Source of the DNA: CAYRNY01 sp964425755
GTDB lineage: Bacteria > Chloroflexota > Anaerolineae > Aggregatilineales > Aggregatilineaceae
DNA: 64,000 nucleotides
Direction: 5' to 3'
NCBI GenBank assembly: GCA_964425755.1
Contig: CAYRNY010000004.1
Location: 1 to 64,000, forward strand
Made by a program: the position numbers and the translations under genes. Shown here piece by piece: positions 25,889 to 34,617 of the stretch; positions within the stretch are counted from its first letter, which is position 1; the number at the start of each line of letters is the position of its first letter. The notes under the pieces were generated by a model. It saw nothing but the letters and a program-made list of their open reading frames with translations. It did no database searches and was not told the origin of the DNA.

Positions 25889-27166
25889 ATGAGCACGACC
25901 GCGACCGACCAACAGATCGAAGCAGCATACCAGATCGCCAGGGCGCGCTATGCCGCGCTGGGGGTGAATACTGACGACGCGCTGGAGCGCCTGGCGCAAA
26001 TCCCGATCAGCCTGCACTGCTGGCAGGCTGACGACGTGGGCGGGTTTGAAGCGGTGGAGCGTGAGCTGGGCGGCGGCCTGGCAGCAACGGGTGATTATCC
26101 CGGCAAGGCACGCACCCCCGACGAATTGCGCAGCGACCTTGATATGGCCTACAGCCTGATCCCCGGCACGCACCGCCTGGCGCTACACATGAGCTACGCG
26201 GAAACCGGCGGGACCTACGTCGAGCGTAACGAACTACAGCCGGAACACTTCGCGTCGTGGGTGGATTGGGCGAAAGATCACCTGCACGGCCTGGACATGA
26301 ACCCGACGCTGTTCTCGCACCCGCTGGCCGATAGCGGCTTCACGCTGTCCAGCTACGATAAATCCGTGCGCCAGTTCTGGGTCGAACACTGTATCGCGGC
26401 ACGCAAGGTCGGCGCGTACTTCGGCCAGCAACTGGGCACGCCGTGCGTCACGAACATCTGGATTCCCGACGGGTATAAAGATACGCCGGTCGACCGGCTC
26501 ACGCCGCGCCAGATGCTCAAAGAATCGCTGGACGAGATACTGGCCGAAGCGCTGCCGCCGGAGCACAACCTCGACGCGGTGGAGTCCAAGCTATTCGGCC
26601 TGGGATCGGAGAGTTACGTGGTCGGGTCGCACGAGTTTTATCTCGGCTACGCGGTCACGAATGACGTGCTGCTGACGCTGGACAGCGGGCACTTTCACCC
26701 CACCGAAGGGATCGCGGACAAGCTCTCGTCGGTGCTGCTGTATCTCGACGAGATCTTGCTGCACGTCAGCCGGGGCGTGCGCTGGGACAGCGACCACGTC
26801 GTCACGCTGAACGACGACCTGCAAGCGATCATGCAGGAGATCGTGCGCGGCAAGTACCTGGACCGCGTGCACATCGGCCTGGATTATTTCGACGCCAGCA
26901 TCAACCGCGTGGCCGCCTATGTGATCGGGACGCGTAACGCGCTCCGCGCGCTGCTGCTGGCGCTGCTGGAGCCGATCGTACAACTGCGCAATGCCGAACT
27001 GTCCGGCGATTACACCACCCGGCTGGCGCTGTTCGAGGCGATCAAAGCGCTGCCGTTCGGCGCGGTGTGGGATTACTACTGCCTGCAGCGGGACGTGCCG
27101 CTCGATACCCAGATCATGGACCCGATCCGGCGTTACGAAGCGGACGTGCTCGCCAAGCGCGACTAA
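25889..27166 (+). CDS. rhaA: L-rhamnose isomerase (RhaA type)
   Basis: This 425-residue protein is close to the Escherichia coli RhaA length. Characteristic stretches include PISLHCWQADDVGGFE, GDYPGKARTPDELRSDLD, NIWIPDGYKDTPVDRL, DAVESKLFGLGSESYVVGS, the metal-site region LDSGHFHPTE and RWDSDHVVTLNDD. It converts L-rhamnose to L-rhamnulose and needs divalent metal. It is the final gene of the rhamnose region and converges on argJ. Identity is as certain as sequence reading allows. Confidence 0.96.
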   Translation: MSTTATDQQIEAAYQIARARYAALGVNTDDALERLAQIPISLHCWQADDVGGFEAVERELGGGLAATGDYPGKARTPDELRSDLDMAYSLIPGTHRLALHMSYAETGGTYVERNELQPEHFASWVDWAKDHLHGLDMNPTLFSHPLADSGFTLSSYDKSVRQFWVEHCIAARKVGAYFGQQLGTPCVTNIWIPDGYKDTPVDRLTPRQMLKESLDEILAEALPPEHNLDAVESKLFGLGSESYVVGSHEFYLGYAVTNDVLLTLDSGHFHPTEGIADKLSSVLLYLDEILLHVSRGVRWDSDHVVTLNDDLQAIMQEIVRGKYLDRVHIGLDYFDASINRVAAYVIGTRNALRALLLALLEPIVQLRNAELSGDYTTRLALFEAIKALPFGAVWDYYCLQRDVPLDTQIMDPIRRYEADVLAKRD

Positions 27167-27266
27167 GCAGGGACGTTGTTCGACTTCGAACCGAAAGCCG
27201 CGCCTCTCTACGGCATTCGCTTTGCGCGTTTCGCGTGCTGTGCGGTGAGTGATTGTAACCGGGCCG

Positions 27267-28457
27267 CTACGTGCGGTAATGGCCGTTGATCGTCACGTAC
27301 TCGTGGCTCAGGTCGCACGTCCAGACCCAGGAAGCAGCTTCGCCCGTGCCCAGGTCCAGGCGCACGCCCCACGTCGCGCCCTGCATCAGCGTGATGGCGG
27401 CGGACTCATCGTAAGCGGTGGGCTCGCCGTTCTGCACGAGCTGCATCACCGGCGCGCCCGCTGCGTCCAGCAGCCACAGCGCCAGCCGCCCTGGGTCGAG
27501 CGTCACGCCTGCGTAACCCGCCGCGCACAGGATGCGCCCCCAGTTAGGATCGGCACCGTAGAACGCGGTCTTGACCAGCGCCGAGGACGCGATGCGGTGG
27601 GCGACGGTGTGGGCGGTCCCTTCGTCGGCGGCCCCGGTCACCTCGACCGTGACGAACTTCGTCGCGCCCTCGCCATCGCGCACGATCGCCCGCGCAAGCT
27701 GCGCGCAGATACCGGTCAGCGCGGCGGTGAACTGCGCTTCATCGCTCACCGCCACGCCGGAAGCGCCGTTCGCCAGCGCCAGCACGGTATCGTTGGTGCT
27801 CATGTCGCCGTCGACCACGATCCGGTTGAAGCTTTCCCCGGCTGCCGCGTGCAGCGCGCGCGCCAGCATCTCGCGCGGGATGGCGGCATCGGTCGCGATC
27901 ACCGCCAGCATGGTCGCCATGTTGGGCGCGATCATGCCCGCGCCTTTCGCGATCCCGGTGATGGTGTACCCGGCATCGAGCCGGACGCTGGCGAGCTTGG
28001 GGCGCGTGTCGGTCGTCATGATCGCCTGTGCTGCGCCGGGCCAGCCGCCGGGGTGCGCCATCTCCGCCAGCACGCGCACGCCACCGGCGACCCGCTCAAC
28101 CGGCAGGGGCAGCCCGATCACGCCGGTGGAGAGCGCGAGGACTTCACCCGGCTGGCACCCGATCGCGTCCGCGACGTGGCGGGCGCTACGACGCGTGTTG
28201 GCGAGTCCCTGGTCGCCGGTGCAGGCGTTGGCGCTGCCGGTATTGATCAGCACGGCGCGCACCTGTACCCCGGGCCGGGCGAGCACGGCCTGATCGTACA
28301 ACACAGGCGCGGCCTTGACGCGATTGGTGGTGAACACGCCCGCCGCGACACATGGACGGTCGCTGACCACCAGCGCGATATCATCAGCCCCGTCCGGCTT
28401 CAAACCGCAGTGCGTCCCGGCGGCAGAGAATCCCTGGGCGTAATGGTTGTCAGGCAT
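27267..28457 (-). CDS. argJ: Bifunctional glutamate N-acetyltransferase (ArgJ)
   Basis: This 396-residue ArgJ precursor self-cleaves into two chains at the conserved ATML motif; Thr182 of this protein is the nucleophile. Other hallmarks are GVFTTNRVKAAPV near the N terminus and INTGSANACTGDQG near residue 85-95. It transfers acetyl from N-acetylornithine to glutamate, closing the acetyl cycle of arginine synthesis. The ATG at 28457 shares a base with the stop of the upstream GNAT gene (TGATG), so translation is coupled. Confidence 0.94.
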   Translation of the reverse strand: MPDNHYAQGFSAAGTHCGLKPDGADDIALVVSDRPCVAAGVFTTNRVKAAPVLYDQAVLARPGVQVRAVLINTGSANACTGDQGLANTRRSARHVADAIGCQPGEVLALSTGVIGLPLPVERVAGGVRVLAEMAHPGGWPGAAQAIMTTDTRPKLASVRLDAGYTITGIAKGAGMIAPNMATMLAVIATDAAIPREMLARALHAAAGESFNRIVVDGDMSTNDTVLALANGASGVAVSDEAQFTAALTGICAQLARAIVRDGEGATKFVTVEVTGAADEGTAHTVAHRIASSALVKTAFYGADPNWGRILCAAGYAGVTLDPGRLALWLLDAAGAPVMQLVQNGEPTAYDESAAITLMQGATWGVRLDLGTGEAASWVWTCDLSHEYVTINGHYRT

Positions 28458-28930
28458 CACGTAACGTCTCGTTTCTGGTGCAGGGGATAGATCAAAGCGA
28501 CTTCGTCACAGGCGTGACGGAACGGACACGGCGCGCAGTCGCGCCACACTTTTTCGGGGAAGTTGGTCACCCGGTCGGGCCGGAATCCCAGCTTGGTGAA
28601 CAGCGGCACGGCGCGCGTCAGGGACAGCACATCGCGCGCCCCGCGCGCACGCGCCAGCTCCAGCGCGGCCCGGATCAGGCGGCTGGCGAGGCCCTGGCCC
28701 CGGTACGCTTCGTCCACCGCCAGCGAGCGGATCTCGCACAGCGCCGGGTTGAAGTGCACCAGCGACACACAGCCCACCACCTGCCCGCGCACCGCAAGCA
28801 CCAGCCAATCCTGGGGGTTGGCGCGGATCGCTGCCGGGTCGCGTGGCAGCATGCGCCCGGCCCGGACTTCGTCTTCAAACAGCGCGACAATACGTTCGGC
28901 TTCGTCCGGCGTGGGGTGGCGGATCAACAT
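28457..28930 (-). CDS. GNAT N-acetyltransferase, probable short N-acetylglutamate synthase
   Basis: This 157-residue GNAT protein has the acetyl-CoA loop EAYRGQGLASRLIRAALELAR near residues 75-95. Its ending PEKVWRDCAPCPFRHACDEVALIYPL, with a four-cysteine cluster, recalls the short, stand-alone N-acetylglutamate synthases of actinobacteria and related groups. It lies between argD and argJ with overlaps at both ends (TAATG and TGATG), so it is clearly part of the arginine operon. The likely task is making the first N-acetylglutamate from acetyl-CoA to prime the ArgJ cycle. The frame extends further upstream inside argD, but the ATG at 28930 gives the family length. Confidence 0.8.
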   Translation of the reverse strand: MLIRHPTPDEAERIVALFEDEVRAGRMLPRDPAAIRANPQDWLVLAVRGQVVGCVSLVHFNPALCEIRSLAVDEAYRGQGLASRLIRAALELARARGARDVLSLTRAVPLFTKLGFRPDRVTNFPEKVWRDCAPCPFRHACDEVALIYPLHQKRDVT

Positions 28931-30117
28931 TACGCGTCCAGCTCCCCTAAGAGCGTGTCCAGCACCGCGACCAGTTCCGCGATGTGCGCTTCCTCGACGA
29001 TCAGCGGCGGCAGCAAGCGCAGCACGTGCGGGCCTGCGTTCAGCAGCAGCACCCCGTGCCCGTACCCCGCCTCGATCAGCGCGGCGACGTCGATATCCAT
29101 TTCTACACCCGCCATCAGCCCCAGCCCGCGAATCGCGCGGATATGCGGCGAGGCGAGCGCGGCCAGCCGCTGCTGGAGCAGGTCGCCCATCCGCGTGACG
29201 TGATCCAGCATTGCCGGATCGCTGACGCGTTCCAGCACGGCCCCGGCAGCGCGGCAGATCACCGGCCCGCCCGCGAACGTACTGCCGTGGTCGCCCGGCT
29301 CGATCACGTTGGCGACCGCGTCCGTGAGCAGCGTCACGCCGATCGGCAGGCCGCCGCCCAGCGCCTTGGCGAGCGTCATCATGTCCGGCGCGACGCCGCT
29401 GTGTTCGTAGGCCCACAGCTTGCCCGTGCGCCCGACGCCGCACTGGATTTCATCGTAGACCAACAGCGCGCCGTAACGGTCGCACAGCTCGCGCAGCCCG
29501 CCCAGGAACGCGGGCGTCGCCGCGTGGATGCCGCCTTCGCCCTGCACCGGTTCGACGAACACGGCGCACGTGTCCGGTCCGATCACCCTGGCAGCGGCGT
29601 CCAGGTCATTGAACGGGGCAAAGCGAACGTTCGGCATCAGCGGGCGGAAGGGGGCCTGGTATTTCTCGCGCGCGGTGAGCGCCAGCGCGCCCATCGTGCG
29701 CCCGTGAAACGCCCCGCTAAATGCAACGATCCCGGTTTTGCCGGGACCGTGAACGCTACGTGCGTATTTGCGGGCGAACTTGATCGCCGCTTCGACCGCT
29801 TCTGCGCCAGAATTGGCGAAATAGACTTTGTCGGCAAAGCTGAGCTGGCACAGCCGTTCGGCAAGCTCAGCATGTGGGGCGGTGTGGTACAGGTTACAGA
29901 CATGCGACAACTGCGCGACCTGCCCGGACACAGCCTCGACGATCGCGGCGTCGGCGTGCCCCAGCGCGTTCACGCTGATGCCGGAGACAAAATCGAGATA
30001 GCGCCGGCCTTCGGCGTCGTAGACGTACATCCCTTCACCGCGTTCCAGCACGAACGGCGCGCGCTTGTAGGTGTTCAACACGTAGTGGGCGGTCTTCTCT
30101 GGCACACTGGATGACAT
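28930..30117 (-). CDS. argD: Acetylornithine aminotransferase
   Basis: This 395-residue class III PLP aminotransferase has GSGAEAVEAAIKFAR-like NSGAEAVEAAIKFARKYA near residue 100, AFSGAFHGRTMGALALT near 130, LVYDEIQCGVGRTG near 220 and the PLP lysine in LAKALGGGLPIGV near 250. It makes N-acetylornithine from N-acetylglutamate semialdehyde. GAGGAAAACGC precedes its ATG. The operon context removes the usual ambiguity with GABA or ornithine transaminases. Confidence 0.93.
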   Translation of the reverse strand: MSSSVPEKTAHYVLNTYKRAPFVLERGEGMYVYDAEGRRYLDFVSGISVNALGHADAAIVEAVSGQVAQLSHVCNLYHTAPHAELAERLCQLSFADKVYFANSGAEAVEAAIKFARKYARSVHGPGKTGIVAFSGAFHGRTMGALALTAREKYQAPFRPLMPNVRFAPFNDLDAAARVIGPDTCAVFVEPVQGEGGIHAATPAFLGGLRELCDRYGALLVYDEIQCGVGRTGKLWAYEHSGVAPDMMTLAKALGGGLPIGVTLLTDAVANVIEPGDHGSTFAGGPVICRAAGAVLERVSDPAMLDHVTRMGDLLQQRLAALASPHIRAIRGLGLMAGVEMDIDVAALIEAGYGHGVLLLNAGPHVLRLLPPLIVEEAHIAELVAVLDTLLGELDA

Positions 30118-30147
30118 GCGTTTTCCTCGGATTTTTTGTGCACACGT

Positions 30148-30894
30148 TCAGGCTACAAATACGGTCCCCGTCCCGGCGCTGAGTCCGGGCAGGTTGGTGA
30201 TGATGGCTTTCTGCACGCCACCGGTGACAGCAGCCAGCGCCGCGTGGACCTTGGGGATCATGCCGCCGTTGATCACGCCCTGCGCGATCAGCGCTTCGGC
30301 CTCACTGACTGTCAGGTAAGGCGCGACCTGTGCGCCAACCTGCACGCCGGGGACGTTCGTCAGAAATGTGGCATGTTCGGCGTGCAGCGCCGCCGCGATC
30401 GCCCCCGCAGCGTGATCGGCGTTCACGTTGTAGCGCCCATCGGCCCCCATCGAGATCGGCGAGACGACCGGCACCACCCCCTGATCGCACAAGCCCTGCA
30501 GCACGTCCGCGCGCACCGCCACGATCCGGCCCACGCGCCCCATATCCGGCGACCAGGGTTCGACGCGCAGCAGCCCGCGATCCACGCCGCTGATGCCCAG
30601 CGCATCGACCCCGGCGTGCAGCAACGCGAGCGTCAACTGCTTGTTGACCAGGCCGGAGAGCGCCATCTCGACCACTTCCAGCGACGCGGCGTCGGTCACG
30701 CGCTGCCCGTTGACGTAAACCGGCTCCAGCCCCAGCCGTTCCTGCAGGCGGCTGACCGTCCTGCCGCCGCCGTGTACCAGGACGCAAGGTGTATGCGCCT
30801 GCAGCGCGGCGACCGTGCGCGCCAGGTCGTCCATGAAGCCGGGTTGCTCCAGGTCGTTGCCGCCAATCTTGATCACAATCGGGTGCTGGTTCAT
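30148..30894 (-). CDS. argB: Acetylglutamate kinase
   Basis: This 248-residue amino-acid kinase has VIKIGGND at the N terminus (phosphate loop), LVHGGGRTVSRLQERLG near residue 45 and the late NVNADHAAGAIAAALHAEHATFLTNVPGV. It phosphorylates N-acetylglutamate. It is shorter than arginine-feedback-inhibited ArgB proteins, lacking the N-terminal helix seen in those, which suggests it may be arginine-insensitive; that is inference. The frame continues to 30957, but the ATG at 30894 follows GAGGGCACAC and the fold starts there. Confidence 0.92.
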   Translation of the reverse strand: MNQHPIVIKIGGNDLEQPGFMDDLARTVAALQAHTPCVLVHGGGRTVSRLQERLGLEPVYVNGQRVTDAASLEVVEMALSGLVNKQLTLALLHAGVDALGISGVDRGLLRVEPWSPDMGRVGRIVAVRADVLQGLCDQGVVPVVSPISMGADGRYNVNADHAAGAIAAALHAEHATFLTNVPGVQVGAQVAPYLTVSEAEALIAQGVINGGMIPKVHAALAAVTGGVQKAIITNLPGLSAGTGTVFVA

Positions 30895-30917
30895 GTGTGC
30901 CCTCGTTTCGCCGATGC

Positions 30918-31928
30918 TTAGCCGGCAAGCAGGCCGGACGTTTCCGGCAGGTCCCACATCAGGTTGAAGTTCTGCACGGCCTGGGATGCCGCGCCTTTGA
31001 GCAGATTGTCGATCACGGCCACGACGATCAGCGTGTTCTCGCCCGCCGGAGTCAGGGATAAGGCCGCGCGAGGCGTGCGGACCACGTGCGCCAGCGTCGC
31101 CAGCTCGCCGGGGGGCAACACCGTGACCAGCGGCTCTCCGGCGTATTGCGCGGTGAGCGCCTCGATCGCAGCGCCCTGATCCGTCACCTGGGCGTAGACC
31201 GTCGCCAGGATGCCGCGGTCCGTTGGCAGCAGGTGCGGGGAGAAGATCACCGGGTTAGTCTGGTTCCCCTGCGCGGTTAATACCTGCTCGATCTCGGCCA
31301 GGTGGCGGTGCGCGCGCCCGATGCTATAAGGCGAGAAGTTGCCGTGTACCTCGCAGAACAGCGTGTGGACTTTCGGCGTGCGGCCCGCGCCGGATACGCC
31401 GGACTTCGCATCCACGATCAGCGGCGTGCCGGGGGCCAGCGCCCCGCAGCGGGCCAGCGGCGCGGTCGCCAGCAGCGTGGCGGTCGCGTAGCAGCCGGGG
31501 TTGGCGATGCAACGCGCGCCCGCCAGCACCTCGCGCCCCAGCTCCGGCAGGCCGTACGGCACGGGCAGCAGGTCCGGGGCGGGATGCGCGACCTTGTACC
31601 ACTGCGCGTAGATCGCCGGGTCATCGATCCGCAGGTCGGCGGAGAGGTCCACCACGCGCACGCCCTGCGACAGTGCCCGCGCCGCCAGCGGTGCCGAGCG
31701 CGTATGCGGCAGGCACAGGAACACGGCTTCGACGTCGTCCAGCGGCGCGTCGGCGGCGGATACCAGCGCGATATCGGGAGCGCTGGGGCTGCTTGCGCGC
31801 AGGCTCTGCCCGGCGGCGCTCTCCGACGTCGCAAACCGGATATCAGCGTGCGGGTGCCGCGCCAGCAGGCGCACGAGTTCCAGCCCGGTATAGCCGGTCG
31901 CACCGTAGACGCCAACGGGTATCGCCAT
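30918..31928 (-). CDS. argC: N-acetyl-gamma-glutamyl-phosphate reductase
   Basis: This 336-residue NADPH-dependent reductase has the Rossmann loop VYGATGYTGLELVRLL at the N terminus, the catalytic cysteine in IANPGCYATATLLA near residue 145 and the late histidine region HLLPTDRGILATVYA. It converts N-acetylglutamyl phosphate to the semialdehyde. GGAGAGTGG precedes the ATG at 31928; a longer frame to 31955 would run through that site. It is the first structural gene of the operon, placed 26 nt after an intrinsic terminator in the leader. Confidence 0.94.
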   Translation of the reverse strand: MAIPVGVYGATGYTGLELVRLLARHPHADIRFATSESAAGQSLRASSPSAPDIALVSAADAPLDDVEAVFLCLPHTRSAPLAARALSQGVRVVDLSADLRIDDPAIYAQWYKVAHPAPDLLPVPYGLPELGREVLAGARCIANPGCYATATLLATAPLARCGALAPGTPLIVDAKSGVSGAGRTPKVHTLFCEVHGNFSPYSIGRAHRHLAEIEQVLTAQGNQTNPVIFSPHLLPTDRGILATVYAQVTDQGAAIEALTAQYAGEPLVTVLPPGELATLAHVVRTPRAALSLTPAGENTLIVVAVIDNLLKGAASQAVQNFNLMWDLPETSGLLAG

Positions 31929-31953
31929 AAACCACTCTCCACAGCGTGCAAAC

Positions 31954-31983
31954 AAAAAACCGCCCCCGGGTCCGAGGGCGGTT
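31954..31983 (-). terminator. Leader terminator (attenuator) of the arginine operon
   Basis: On the minus strand AACCGCCC (31983-31976) pairs with GGGCGGTT (31965-31958) around a 10-nt loop and is followed by a run of T. It ends 26 nt before the argC start. The left arm and loop can alternatively pair with the leader-peptide region: CGGACCCG (31974-31967) with CGGGTCCG (32035-32028), plus CCCT with AGGG after a 4-nt bulge. These are mutually exclusive structures, as in amino-acid attenuators. Confidence 0.8.
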
Positions 31984-32021
31984 GTGTTCGCAAAAACTCA
32001 ACTATGTGCTGCGCAACACCC

Positions 32022-32093
32022 CTAAGCCGGACCCGTGAAGCGAGTAACCGGCGGACGACGACGCAAACGAGGGGCAAGCGCAATGCGTAACAT
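32022..32093 (-). CDS. Arginine-rich leader peptide of the arg operon
   Basis: This 23-residue open frame reads MLRIALAPRLRRRPPVTRF and ends TGPA. Six residues are arginine, including three in a row (Arg11-13). GGAG lies 12 nt upstream of the ATG. It is the kind of peptide whose translation measures charged tRNA-Arg: a ribosome paused at the arginine codons would leave the last codons free to pair with the terminator's left arm, while one reaching the stop would cover them. The gene is too short for ordinary gene finders. Evidence is layout and complementarity only; no homologue was checked. Confidence 0.75.
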   Translation of the reverse strand: MLRIALAPRLRRRPPVTRFTGPA

Positions 32094-32181
32094 GAACGAT
32101 GAAAACTCCAACTCAGCTTGATGTTTGTTCAAACCAGTGCCCGAAGCATACCCGTTCCGGGCGCTCCGGTCCAGCACGTTA

Positions 32182-32200
32182 TTTGTGACAAATGCACAAA
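32182..32200 (-). promoter_or_regulatory. Operator-like element shared with the ilv leader region
   Basis: On the minus strand TTTGTGCATTTGTCACAAA has 6-bp inverted arms (TTTGTG/CACAAA). Its first 16 bases occur identically upstream of the ilv leader peptides at 39068-39083. The site lies about 90 nt before the arginine leader peptide. A weak promoter, TGGACC-17 nt-TATGCT, may lie just downstream. Confidence 0.6.
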
Positions 32201-32242
32201 CTGCCGCCCGATAGTAGCGCTCGCCGGGCGGCAGGTGCGTGG

Positions 32243-33370
32243 TTACCCTTTCACGCCGCTGCTGCTGACGCTCTGCACGAACCACTTCTGGAACATCAGG
32301 AAGAAGATCAGCACCGGGATCGTCACCATCGCGGCATAGGCCATGATGCTGCCCCATTTGATCGGCAACTGCGTTTGGAAGAAGTCCATCCCGACCATCA
32401 GCGGCTGGAATTCGTTGCCGCGCGTGACCATCAGCGGCCACATGTAGAAGCGCCAGAAATCCAGGAACTTCAGGATCGCGACCGTCGCAAACACGGGACG
32501 CGACAGCGGCACGATGATCTGCCAGTAGATGCGGAACGGCCCGGCCCCGTCAACATACGCCGCTTCGTCGAAGTCCTTCGGGATGTTGATGAAGAACTGG
32601 TAGAACAGGAAGATCGAGAACGGCTCCGCGATGAAGGGCAGAATCTGCACGTGGTACGAGTTCAGCCACGTCCCGCCTTCCTGCGTCTGGCCGATCATGA
32701 AGTACACCAGCAGCTCAAACGGCAGCGTCAATACGATCATCGCGACGATCTGCAACACGACGATCACCGGGGCGGGCGCATCGCGCAGCAACGGGATATC
32801 GCGCAGCATCTTCCCGGCAGCCGACCAGATCATCAGCCACAGCAACACGGTCAAGAACACCACAATGCCCGTCACCGCGTAATTCAAGGCCGTTCCGATC
32901 TGGTTGACATGCATCAGCAGCGGCACCGCGATCGCTTCCAGCGGGATGATGATCAACGAGACGATGATCCCCAGCAGCATGGTGCGTCCCGGCCAGCGCA
33001 AGCGCGACAGCACATACGCCGCCATGCTGTTGACGAACAGCCCCGCCGTTACCGTCACAAACGTGATCAGCATCGAGTTAAAGAATAACCGCTCAAACGC
33101 CACACGGTCGAACACGTCCCGGATGTTATCCAGCGTGAGCAGGCTTGGCTGGGGGATGAACGCGTTGATGCTCGCCAGGTCCGCGATCACGCGCTCGTTG
33201 GGCTTGAACGCCGCCACGATCATGAAGATGATCGGGAACAACGCCAGAAACGCCAGGAAGATCATGAAGCCGTACGCGAACAGACGCCGCAGCACAAAGG
33301 TAATGCGGTGGATGATCGCCTGGCGTTGTGCGTCGCGTAATTGTTGTTGGTTGAGTGTGTTCGTAGTCAT
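32243..33370 (-). CDS. Carbohydrate ABC transporter permease (MalG-like)
   Basis: This 375-residue permease of the CUT1 type has a cytoplasmic N terminus of about 30 residues before the first span (YGFMIFLAFLALFPIIFMI). The EAA loop reads DEAAYVDGAGPFRIYWQIIVPLSRP near residue 265, the site that contacts the ATPase. An insertion of roughly 90 residues with extra hydrophobic segments sits between the membrane domains (about 140-240). It is the last gene of the operon. As usual for CUT1 systems here, no ATPase gene is adjacent, so a shared MsmX-like ATPase elsewhere must serve it. Confidence 0.9.
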   Translation of the reverse strand: MTTNTLNQQQLRDAQRQAIIHRITFVLRRLFAYGFMIFLAFLALFPIIFMIVAAFKPNERVIADLASINAFIPQPSLLTLDNIRDVFDRVAFERLFFNSMLITFVTVTAGLFVNSMAAYVLSRLRWPGRTMLLGIIVSLIIIPLEAIAVPLLMHVNQIGTALNYAVTGIVVFLTVLLWLMIWSAAGKMLRDIPLLRDAPAPVIVVLQIVAMIVLTLPFELLVYFMIGQTQEGGTWLNSYHVQILPFIAEPFSIFLFYQFFINIPKDFDEAAYVDGAGPFRIYWQIIVPLSRPVFATVAILKFLDFWRFYMWPLMVTRGNEFQPLMVGMDFFQTQLPIKWGSIMAYAAMVTIPVLIFFLMFQKWFVQSVSSSGVKG

Positions 33371-33380
33371 GTCGTCGCCC

Positions 33381-34604
33381 TCAGTCCAATGCGCTCTCGG
33401 ATTGAACCACGCTGCGCTGAATCAGCGACACGATCAGCACGATGCCGACGAACACCACCGAGATCGCGGAGGCATAGCCGACTTCGCTTTGGGTCCACCC
33501 GCGCCGGATGGCGTACCAGATCATCGTCGCGGTTGACTCTTCCGGGCCGCCGTCAGGGGTCATTACGTTGACCTGGTCGAACAGCCGGAAAGCGAGGATC
33601 GTGGTTGTCAGCACAACGAAAATCATCGTGTTGCGCAACATGGGTAGCGTGATGAAGCGGAATTTCTGCCAGATATTCGCGCCATCGATCGAGGACGCTT
33701 CGTACAATTCTTCGGGGATGTCCTGCAACCCGGCCAGGAAGATGATCATCTGGAACCCAACACCCTGCCAGATCGACATGATCATGATCGCGGGCATCGC
33801 CATCGTGGGGCTGCGCAACCACCTGAACCCCTCAACACGCCCGAACGTGACGAACTCGATCATCTCATTGATCAGCCCGAAGTCCGGGTTATAGAGGAAT
33901 TTCCACACCACGGCGATGATCACCATCGCGGTCACCACCGGGCTGAAATAGATCGTGCGGAACACGTTTTTAAACGGCAGCTTCTGGTTGACAAGGATCG
34001 CCATCAGCAGTGCCAGCCCGGTCTGGACGGGCACGACCACGATCGCAAAATAGAAGTTATTCAGCAAGCTTTTCCAGAACAACGGGTCTTTTGCGATCAC
34101 CGCGTAATGCGTGTTTCGGAACTCAAACTCGCGTGCGATCTCGTAGTTTGACCACTTGCCCAGCCCGATCTCCTCCAGGCCGCGCGGACGCCAGCGGAAG
34201 ATCAGATCGCCCCGTTCGCAGATCGCGCTGCACTGCTGGATGCAGGTGGTATCATCGGGGTCCGTGATATTGCACTCGTTGGCGGCTTCACATTCTCTGC
34301 ATTCGAGCGTGCGCTCGCGGTACCAGCCCGAAGCGGGCGCGCGGTAGGGCACGTCGTCCGGCACGTCGGGCAGTTTGATCAGGTTGACGCTCAAAATCTG
34401 GTCATAGTTGCGGTACCAGGGATCGAGGCGCGTGGCCGTGGCACCGTCAAAACGTTGGTTGGTGGTGCTGAGATCGATACCGCGAATAAACGGCCAGACC
34501 ATAAACACCGCCAACAGCAGGAACGCCGGTCCCCCCATCAACAACGCCATCACCAGATCGCGGCCCTGTCGTCCGCTAAAGTAGCGTCGTAACATCTCTA
34601 GCAT
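33381..34604 (-). CDS. Carbohydrate ABC transporter permease (MalF-like) with Cys-rich loop
   Basis: This 407-residue CUT1 permease has its first span near residues 18-40. An external loop of about 130 residues follows before span 2. The loop contains six cysteines in about 30 residues (CRECEAANEC, then CIQQCSAIC), absent from typical MalF proteins. The EAA motif is ELYEASSIDGANIWQKFRFITLPMLR near residue 285. It pairs with the MalG-like protein encoded 10 nt downstream. The cysteine cluster may form disulfides that stabilise the loop outside the cell or bind a partner. Confidence 0.9.
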   Translation of the reverse strand: MLEMLRRYFSGRQGRDLVMALLMGGPAFLLLAVFMVWPFIRGIDLSTTNQRFDGATATRLDPWYRNYDQILSVNLIKLPDVPDDVPYRAPASGWYRERTLECRECEAANECNITDPDDTTCIQQCSAICERGDLIFRWRPRGLEEIGLGKWSNYEIAREFEFRNTHYAVIAKDPLFWKSLLNNFYFAIVVVPVQTGLALLMAILVNQKLPFKNVFRTIYFSPVVTAMVIIAVVWKFLYNPDFGLINEMIEFVTFGRVEGFRWLRSPTMAMPAIMIMSIWQGVGFQMIIFLAGLQDIPEELYEASSIDGANIWQKFRFITLPMLRNTMIFVVLTTTILAFRLFDQVNVMTPDGGPEESTATMIWYAIRRGWTQSEVGYASAISVVFVGIVLIVSLIQRSVVQSESALD

Positions 34605-34617
34605 CAGTCTGGCCCTC

